Shown in pieces: positions 6,566 to 11,754 of a stretch of DNA of 11,754 bases. Location: positions 1-11,754 of the forward strand of contig JAKABE010000064.1 in assembly GCA_021801945.1 (NCBI GenBank). Reading direction: 5' to 3'. The first letter of the stretch is position 1. Each line of letters opens with the position of its first letter. The position numbers and the translations under genes were made by a program. This DNA comes from Acidobacteriota bacterium. GTDB taxonomy: Bacteria > Acidobacteriota > Terriglobia > Terriglobales > Acidobacteriaceae. The notes beneath the pieces were generated by a model. The model saw only the letters and a list, made by a program, of their open reading frames with translations. It was not told where the DNA came from and did no database searches.

Positions 6566-7897
6566 CTAGCGGCCGCTCACCGCCGCACGCAGCGCAAGTC
6601 CCTGAGCGACCGACGTGAATTCATTGCCGCCCCGAATCCGATCTTTCCCGAAACGACTGAAAAAAATCCGCCGCACCGCGGGCACAAAGGAGCTGCCTCC
6701 GGTGAGGAAGACACGATCCACTTCGCGCGGCGCGACGCCCGCGCCTTTTAGCAGGGCGTCGACGCTGTGCTCAATCGCGGCCAGGTCCTCCGCTATCCAG
6801 CTCTCAAACTGGGCGCGCGTGATCGGGATGCACAACTCGATCGCCGATGCGCCAAGTGCACCGTCACGGAAAGTAAATTCCGCGCGCTCTTTATGCGATA
6901 GTTCGAACTTGACCTTCTGCACAGCCTGGTGCAGCTGGTACCCGAGGTCGCCCTGAATGACCGCAATCAATGCCTCAATCTTCTCTGGCTCAAGCGCACG
7001 GGCGCAAGCGCTCTTCAGAATCTCGCGGACATTGTTGGTGCGCAGAAAGGAAAGATAGTGCCAACGTTCCAGGTGTGCGTAGACCCATGCCGGCACCGCA
7101 GGGAGGATCTTGCCGAGCGAACGCGCCTCGGAGTTCGACCCCAGGGCCGGCGACACCAGTTTGCGGACAATCCGTGCATCAAAAGCGTCACCGGCCACCC
7201 CCACACCGCTATTCCCGAGGAGGTCCTCTGGCCGCCGGCCGCGGCGGCGGACCTCCGGACCCACGCGCAGCAGTGAAAAGTCGCTGGTGCCGCCGCCAAA
7301 ATCACCAATCAGGATCAGTTCCTCGCGGGCAACTGTGGCCTCGTAGGCAGAGGCCGCGGCTACCGGCTCCAACTCGAACACCACATCTTCGAATCCGGCG
7401 GCCATGAAGGCCTCTCGCAAGCGCGCAACGGCAAAATCGTCTTCCTCTTCTGATTCGGCGCCAACAAAGCGCACTGGCCGTCCCACGGTGGCTCGCCTGA
7501 CAGGCCGCGAGAATTGCTCTTCTGCCCTATTGCGAAGGTCGCCGACGATACGGGTGACGAGCTCTTCCAGCCGGTGACGGCGGCCAAAGACTTCAGTTCC
7601 GGTCAGGCTGCGACTGGACAAGTGGGATTTGAGCGACTGGATTAAACGCCCCTTCTCTTCGGCATCGAGGTAGCGCTCAATGCCTTCAGGGCCAGAATAG
7701 CCATGCACGCGGCGCTGGCCGCTCGCGGTTTTCGACTGTTCGAAATAGAGCACAGAACGGCAAGAAGGTATCTCTTGACCACGAAAGGAAAAGCGAACGA
7801 GCTGGATTTCGCCGCCGGGCCGCAGCATTGCCACTGCGCTGTTGGTGGTTCCGAAATCGATACCGAAAAATACCTGCCTCTGCTCGTCTGAGCCCAT
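6566..7897 (-). CDS. Hsp70-family ATPase, YegD-like (no substrate-binding domain)
   Basis: From the ATG at 7897 the product has 443 residues and covers essentially only the actin/Hsp70 nucleotide-binding fold. Phosphate-1 is FGIDFGTTNSAVAM at 11-24, the connecting motif ELEPVAAA is at 175-182, phosphate-2 is IGDFGGGTSDFSLL at 197-210, and the adenosine motif FLTGGSSFVPAV is at 397-408. Length and motif spacing match E. coli YegD, including the ATVGRPVRF-type stretch at 136-144 and LLGNSGVGVAGDAFD at 226-240. The DnaK-type peptide-binding domain and lid are absent. An in-frame ATG at 7963 would add 22 residues lacking family character. The 7897 start follows AATAAT by 6 nt, consistent with a leaderless mRNA. 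The cellular role of YegD proteins is unsettled; they are called putative chaperones. The gene is divergent from a padR-HAAS operon. Confidence 0.9.
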   Translation of the reverse strand: MGSDEQRQVFFGIDFGTTNSAVAMLRPGGEIQLVRFSFRGQEIPSCRSVLYFEQSKTASGQRRVHGYSGPEGIERYLDAEEKGRLIQSLKSHLSSRSLTGTEVFGRRHRLEELVTRIVGDLRNRAEEQFSRPVRRATVGRPVRFVGAESEEEDDFAVARLREAFMAAGFEDVVFELEPVAAASAYEATVAREELILIGDFGGGTSDFSLLRVGPEVRRRGRRPEDLLGNSGVGVAGDAFDARIVRKLVSPALGSNSEARSLGKILPAVPAWVYAHLERWHYLSFLRTNNVREILKSACARALEPEKIEALIAVIQGDLGYQLHQAVQKVKFELSHKERAEFTFRDGALGASAIELCIPITRAQFESWIAEDLAAIEHSVDALLKGAGVAPREVDRVFLTGGSSFVPAVRRIFFSRFGKDRIRGGNEFTSVAQGLALRAAVSGR

Positions 7898-7903
7898 CTC
7901 TTC

Positions 7904-7909
7904 ATTATT
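7904..7909 (-). promoter_or_regulatory. candidate -10 box of the Hsp70-like gene
   Basis: AATAAT on the minus strand (5 of 6 to TATAAT) ends 6 nt before the ATG at 7897, the same spacing as at the glutaredoxin gene. No clear -35 is visible. Confidence 0.35.
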
Positions 7910-8057
7910 CAGCAACGGATGCGACCAAACCGCCCGGGTGGATGCCGCTCTAAAAGTGCTCATCGCGACTGATGCCGGTCAAGACCACAGAACAGAGCTG
8001 AGACGGGAGTAATGGAGGGGCGCTCTACCTCGCGAGCCTCGAATTTTCAAATTACAC

Positions 8058-8086
8058 TTGACGCCACACACTGTGTTATATACAGT
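8058..8086 (+). promoter_or_regulatory. candidate promoter of the padR-HAAS operon
   Basis: TTGACG (8058-8063) is a 5-of-6 match to the -35. Possible -10 boxes are TATACA (8079-8084, 15-nt spacer) or TACAGT (8081-8086, 17-nt spacer). Both lie inside the palindromic region at 8067-8103. Confidence 0.5.
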
Positions 8087-8103
8087 ATGTATTACATAGT
8101 GTG
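8067..8103. promoter_or_regulatory. 37-bp imperfect palindrome, probable PadR operator
   Basis: The left arm CACACTGTGTTATAT (8067-8081) and the reverse complement of 8089-8103 (CACACTATGTAATAC) agree at 12 of 15 positions around a 7-nt centre. Shorter perfect repeats nest inside: ACTGT...ACAGT (8070-8086) and ATACA-GTA-TGTAT (8080-8092). It covers the -10 region and ends 11 nt before the PadR start codon. Autoregulation is inferred from position and symmetry. Confidence 0.6.
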
Positions 8104-8114
8104 CGAGGCATGGT

Positions 8115-8444
8115 ATGACGCTTCCTGAAAGCACCTTTGAGAACCTCCGGCTAGAACTGCGGCGCGGGTGTCTCACCCTGGCCGTGTTGGCGCAGCTTCG
8201 CGGGGAGCATTACGGTTACACGCTCCGCAAAGAGCTTGCAAGCCGGGGCTTGGCCATCGACGAAAGCACGCTTTATCCGCTCCTGCGACGCCTCGAAAGC
8301 CAAGGTCTGCTGGTCAGCCAGTGGCGTGAGGAGGACCGGCGCAACAAGCGCTTCTACCGCCTCTCAAGCGAGGGCGAACAGATGCTCGGCCAGCTGCTGA
8401 AGGAGTGGCAAGCAATCAACGCATCCATCACCAGCATTTTGTAG
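8115..8444 (+). CDS. PadR-family transcriptional regulator (short form)
   Basis: A 109-residue regulator made almost entirely of the PadR winged helix-turn-helix. The start helix is LRRGCLTLAVLAQL (15-28), then the HYGYTLRKELASRGL recognition region, ESTLYPLLRRLESQGLL at about 50-66, and a wing with RNKRFYRLSSEGEQML at about 76-91. This short form typically represses its own operon until a partner or ligand releases it. The ATG at 8115 follows GAGG (8105-8108) by 6 nt; an upstream ATG at 8110 runs into a stop after two codons. The stop overlaps the ribosome site of the next gene, so the two are co-transcribed and probably co-translated. The pairing with a HAAS-domain membrane protein is a recurring arrangement in which the membrane protein is thought to signal through the PadR regulator. 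Confidence 0.93.
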   Translation: MTLPESTFENLRLELRRGCLTLAVLAQLRGEHYGYTLRKELASRGLAIDESTLYPLLRRLESQGLLVSQWREEDRRNKRFYRLSSEGEQMLGQLLKEWQAINASITSIL

Positions 8445-8455
8445 GAGGAGGAATC

Positions 8456-9496
8456 ATGGAACTCCTTGACCGTTATTTGCAGGCCGTGGCCAAGCACCTG
8501 CCGTGGCGCCGCCAGCAGGACATCATCGCCGAGCTGCGCGCCAACCTGGAATCGCAACTCGAGGAGAAGCGGGCTGAACTGGGCCGCACCCTCAGCCCCG
8601 CCGAGGCTGAAGCGTGGCTGCAAAGACTCGGTTCTCCGGTGCAGATGGCTTCTCAATACCAGCCGCAGCAATACCTGATTGGGCCGGCCATCTTTCCGGT
8701 TTACCTTAACGTGCTTCGGCTGGTGTGCATGTGGACCGTCATCATTTATGTCGTCGTCAGCACCTTAACCATCGTCCTCAGCTCACCTGGCGTGGAGGCC
8801 GTTGCTGAGGCGGCTTTGCGTCTCCCCTTCGTCCTCATCGAGGTCGCCGCCTGGATCACCTTGGTGTTTGCGGCGATCGAGTTCATCGCCGCCCGGTACC
8901 CCGGCAAATGTCGCTCACTCGCCGGATTCCATGCAAATTGGTCGCCTCGTGACTTGCCTCCATTGGAGAAGGCCGTTCCTGCGCAGGGCCAGCGCCGCTA
9001 CTCTCACGCCGTTGCTGAGGTCATCTTCGGAATTCTCTTCCTTGTCTGGCTGCTGCTGGTTCCAATGCATCCAATCTTGCTCTTTGGCCCCGGACTCAAG
9101 TACATGCAAGAATCTCCGTTCTGCCTCGGGCCCATCTGGATGACCGTCTATTGGTACATCGTGGCGCTCAACGCGATCCAGCTTACGTGGCGCTTCATCG
9201 ATCTGATGCGAGGCGCGTGGCAGCGACCGGACCGGCCGCAGAACATCGCCATAAAGGCATTCAGTCTGATCCCGCTCAACCTGCTGGCCGATGCGCCCGG
9301 ACACCTCTACCTATTGCTCAAGAACCCGGCAGCGGACCTGCCACATTATGGCCGAACGCTCGACTCCATCAACAGCGCATTTCACATGGTATTTCTGCTA
9401 GTCTGCGTAATCGTTGGCTTGCAGCTGGCCTGGGACGCCGTGCAGTGGATGGTCGACCTATGGCGCCGGAGATCCGCGGCTGGTGTGCGAGAATAG
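8456..9496 (+). CDS. HAAS-domain multi-pass membrane protein, partner of PadR
   Basis: A 346-residue inner-membrane protein. Residues about 1-65 (MELLDRYLQAVAKHLP, then DIIAELRANLESQLEEK and LSPAEAEAWLQRLGSP) form a soluble helical HAAS-type domain, known from proteins encoded next to PadR regulators. Hydrophobic segments follow at about 83-108, 122-145, 185-213, 225-249, a weaker one at 268-290, and 309-333. There is no permease, peptidase or kinase motif in the membrane part. The start is clear: AGGAGGAGG (8443-8451) lies 4 nt before the ATG and overlaps the padR stop. An in-frame start 17 codons upstream, inside padR, lacks a ribosome site. The likely role is an envelope sensor or adaptor whose HAAS domain controls the cytoplasmic PadR. 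The signal is unknown. Confidence 0.85.
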   Translation: MELLDRYLQAVAKHLPWRRQQDIIAELRANLESQLEEKRAELGRTLSPAEAEAWLQRLGSPVQMASQYQPQQYLIGPAIFPVYLNVLRLVCMWTVIIYVVVSTLTIVLSSPGVEAVAEAALRLPFVLIEVAAWITLVFAAIEFIAARYPGKCRSLAGFHANWSPRDLPPLEKAVPAQGQRRYSHAVAEVIFGILFLVWLLLVPMHPILLFGPGLKYMQESPFCLGPIWMTVYWYIVALNAIQLTWRFIDLMRGAWQRPDRPQNIAIKAFSLIPLNLLADAPGHLYLLLKNPAADLPHYGRTLDSINSAFHMVFLLVCVIVGLQLAWDAVQWMVDLWRRRSAAGVRE

Positions 9497-9800
9497 CGAA
9501 TCCGGCGTCGCGCACCTTCACTCCATACACTGCCGTCTTTGCGGAGCGGCCGGACACGACGCAACGCGGGGAGTGAGGAAGCCGAAGATCATCTCAGAGC
9601 GTGCCGAAGAGGAAGGCCGGTGGTTGTTTTCGTCCCGATCCTAAAAAGCCGGTGGTGAAGGTCCGAGAGTGTTGAAGAACGTCCGTCCGGACCAAAGCCC
9701 CACCGATTCTGTTGGCTTCATTGGCACAAGACCCGGAAGGTGCCTCTCCGTGGCGCTTCAAAACCGGCTTATGCCACAGGATGCTCACGAACGTTAATCC
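9497..9800. other. 304-bp convergent intergenic stretch without a supported gene
   Basis: It lies between the ends of the HAAS gene (plus) and the GH2 remnant (minus). A minus-strand frame with a GTG start (9788-9594, 64 codons) is open but has no recognisable similarity. GCCGGTGGT occurs twice about 30 bp apart near 9617 and 9649. No intrinsic terminator with a U-tract was found for either gene. Confidence 0.4.
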
Positions 9801-11666
9801 TCAGAAACGCTGGCTCGTGAGGTGCGTAATGGCATTTCCGAGCCAGCGCAGTTGCAGCGGGGCACTGAACGCCGGAGCACGTTGAACAAGCACGGGTGAA
9901 TTGCCAACCCAGCAGAGGAAACTGGCTGCGCCGATCCTGCGGGCGTGACCGCGGCTGTAACCCATGATCACTTCAGGATCGGGAGCGCCGGCGGCGTGTT
10001 CGATCAGCAAACCGTTCGACTGCATGCCGTCGGCCTGATAATGCACGCCAAGCACGCAGTTCACAGGAAGGCCAGCAAATGTTGGGTGCTCACGGACGAA
10101 GAGCCAATTGCCCATCCAAGGAGCACGCAAGTCGCCCACCTGTCCGTGATAGGTAAAAGCGCCGGCGCCGGCAAGCTGGTTGGCCACGCCGTCCGCCAGA
10201 GAATCGTACGGCACAGCGGCCAGCATCGGCGTGCCGGCGCGCACGGCGGCAAGAACCTCATCGGGAATTTGGCCTGGCGGCTCCGCTTCGGTCGCATTGT
10301 TCCTCTCAAATGGCAGTTCGAGACCAGTCTGTCCACTGCCCATGCGGTCGAGTTTCGATCCTTTTACGACGCCGCTGGACACGATCAGGTCATACTTGGC
10401 ACCGGCGGCGAAATTGGAGACGGTGATTCCAGGCAAAACGCCCAGTTGTTCACGCAACGAAGCCAGAATGCCGATTACACCCACTTGGATGGGGCGCGCA
10501 ATGTTGGGCCGGGTGTTTGCCACCCAAATCTCGCGAGTGAAGTCCGAGGGGGGCGCATTTTCCGCATTAAAACAGAAGCGATAGATGCCCTCGCGCGCAA
10601 AAGGCGGCGCTGTGAACGCCGTTTCAAGGGTATAGCTGAACTGGTCTTTGACGGGCGCCGGGACAGCCCATGAGCCAAGCTCCGTAACCTGATTGTCTGG
10701 ATCAATCATGGACAGGCGGAGCTTGCCGCCGACAGACTTGCCCGTCTCGTTCAACAAGTAGAGATCGAAGACTGCGCGTTCGCCCACGGCGTAGCAGAGC
10801 TTGTGCTGCTTGGCGACAGGGCGAACAGGTTTGAGGCTGGAGGCGATGAGATCCGGATCGCCCTTAAAGTTGCGCAGGTTGTCCACGATGCCGGAGTGGT
10901 TTTCGATGGCGGTCGATTCCCATCCGCTGATGACGGCGAAGTCGATTGCGTCGCAGATGCGGACATTCTCAAGATATTGCTGCCAGCTCTGGTAGCACTT
11001 TACGCCCATGGACCGAAATAGATCGGATGCTGTGGGAAATGCCCCTCGGAATCCCCAGCGATCGAGAAAGTGATCGTAGGCAGCCAGAATCTCTTCGTGA
11101 TCCGCGAGATCGTAGCTCGTGCCGTCGCCGCCGAACGTGCGGCTCTCAATCTGATGAACCATCTGGGCGTGATGGTCGGCCACGGCACAGCCTTCCATCT
11201 CGCCAAACTCCACCAGCGAGGTCTTCAACGGCTGCCGATAAGTGAACTGGCTGGCGTCTTTGTAGAACTCGTCGTACCACTGATCGCCGGCGCCCTGATG
11301 GTCGTTCCACCAATAGGCCCATGACTCCTTGTCGCTGCGGTACATGGTGTCGTGATAGGGGGCATACCACGCCTGCGGAGCATAGCGCGGTAGCGCGGTG
11401 AACCCGTCGTCCAAAACCACCGAGCGCGAAGGATCTTCTTCGTGCATGATCTTCAGCGGCACTAAGGTCTCCGGATTGCCGAGGTCCGCATCAATCTCGT
11501 TTTGAAGCGTGTACTGAATGAGCGACGGATGACTACGGAATGCTCGCACCATGGCGCGGCACTTTTCAAGCATGAACTGGCGCGAAAAGTGGTTCGCTTC
11601 GTCTTCCGGATTCTGCATGACGCCGCTCGGTGCATTGAGTCTAGTGTAGTCCGCCGTTAATTTCAT
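9801..11666 (-). pseudogene. 5'-truncated glycoside hydrolase family 2-like gene
   Basis: The open frame encodes 621 residues matching the C-terminal part of a large GH2-type glycosidase. It starts inside the TIM barrel: NPEDEANHFSRQFMLEK, then RSHPSLIQYTLQNE, where Asn56-Glu57 is the NE acid/base motif. VEFGE follows, with Glu153 as probable nucleophile, then AISGWESTAIENHSG at about 243-257. After about residue 275 come beta-rich C-terminal domains (VKPVAKQ-type linker, FDLYLLNETGK, FSYTLETAF, SAPLQLRWLGN near the end). The N-terminal sugar-binding and Ig-like domains, the signal peptide and the first barrel strands are missing. The gene is cut where an IS630-type element adjoins it; the first 8 residues are read from the IS end. 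Frame and codon use in the remnant are intact, so the event looks recent. Substrate specificity cannot be told. Activity is unlikely because the barrel is incomplete. Confidence 0.8.
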
Positions 11667-11754
11667 CTTTTATGCAGAGCGGCGCGGGCGCGGGTGACCT
11701 TTTCCAGGATGTCGCTGGCCTTGGCAGTCCAGATGAAGGGCTTGGGATTTTCGT
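11642..11754 (-). mobile_element. 3' end of an IS630-family insertion sequence
   Basis: The segment holds the last codons of an IS630-type transposase and about 20 bp beyond its stop. The likely element boundary is the TA at 11642-11643, since IS630/Tc1 elements duplicate TA; the terminal sequence would start GTGTAGTCCGCCGTTAA going inward. The GH2 reading frame resumes immediately outside. The other end lies beyond the window, so the boundary is inferred. Confidence 0.7.
11663..11754 (-). CDS. IS630-family transposase, C-terminal fragment
   Basis: The frame entering from the window edge encodes 29 residues: ENPKPFIWTAKASDILEKV, then a helix TRARAALHKR and a TGA stop (11665-11663). NPKPFxWTxxAxxIL with a final helix of the KxxRARAAL type is the characteristic C-terminus of IS630-family DDE transposases. 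The catalytic DDE residues lie outside the window. The TGA overlaps the ATG of the GH2 remnant as ATGA, so ribosomes finishing the transposase could restart on the remnant. Confidence 0.8.
   Translation of the reverse strand, partial: ENPKPFIWTAKASDILEKVTRARAALHKR

Noticed and set aside
9945..10673. 242-codon plus-strand frame opposite the GH2 remnant
   Set aside because: No recognisable motif, and the opposite strand has clear GH2 protein sequence.
1..11754. CRISPR array, rRNA or toxin-antitoxin cassette
   Set aside because: No regularly spaced repeats, no rRNA-like sequence, and no recognisable toxin or antitoxin motif; the only tandem repeats are the short heptamers near alaC.

Overview
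The window is GC-rich, densely coding bacterial chromosome. The most likely source is an acidobacterium (Acidobacteriota, class Terriglobia or a relative). This rests on a PadR plus HAAS-domain membrane-protein pair, a GH2 family of acidobacterial flavour, a PadR regulator with a Gly/His-rich N-terminus, and drifted 7-bp tandem repeats between genes. It is a judgement from remembered family distributions, not from a search.

Layout. (1) 1-649, plus: the 3' end of an XRE-type repressor gene, with an in-frame stop in the visible part, coupled by an ATGA overlap to a four-TM membrane protein. (2) 642-2654, minus: a PadR regulator with an 18-bp palindrome over its -10 region, then tyrS, whose stop overlaps that of the membrane-protein gene. 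(3) 2655-4178, plus: a 336-bp upstream region with a TATAAT box, a 27-codon Ala-rich short ORF and heptamer repeats, then alaC (alanine transaminase). (4) 4179-4730: a 309-bp convergent gap with a strong hairpin, then a small glutaredoxin-like gene on minus. (5) 4731-6023, plus: a 6-phosphofructokinase. (6) 6024-6565: a gene-poor stretch with possible decayed coding sequence. (7) 6566-7897, minus: a YegD-like Hsp70-fold ATPase. (8) 7898-9496, plus: a second PadR regulator under a long imperfect palindrome, in an operon with a multi-TM HAAS-domain protein. (9) 9801-11754, minus: a GH2-like glycosidase that has lost its N-terminal half where an IS630-type element abuts it. The 3' end of the transposase gene is the last feature in the window.

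Functionally most of this is housekeeping (translation, alanine metabolism, glycolysis, thiol redox) mixed with three small regulator/membrane-protein modules. There is no CRISPR array, rRNA, recognisable tRNA or clear anti-phage island. The points of most interest are the PadR-HAAS signalling pair with its operator, the IS630 insertion that leaves a translationally coupled GH2 remnant, the possible Ala-rich leader before alaC, and several -10 boxes only 6-8 nt upstream of start codons, which suggests leaderless mRNAs. I see no clearly new multi-gene system.
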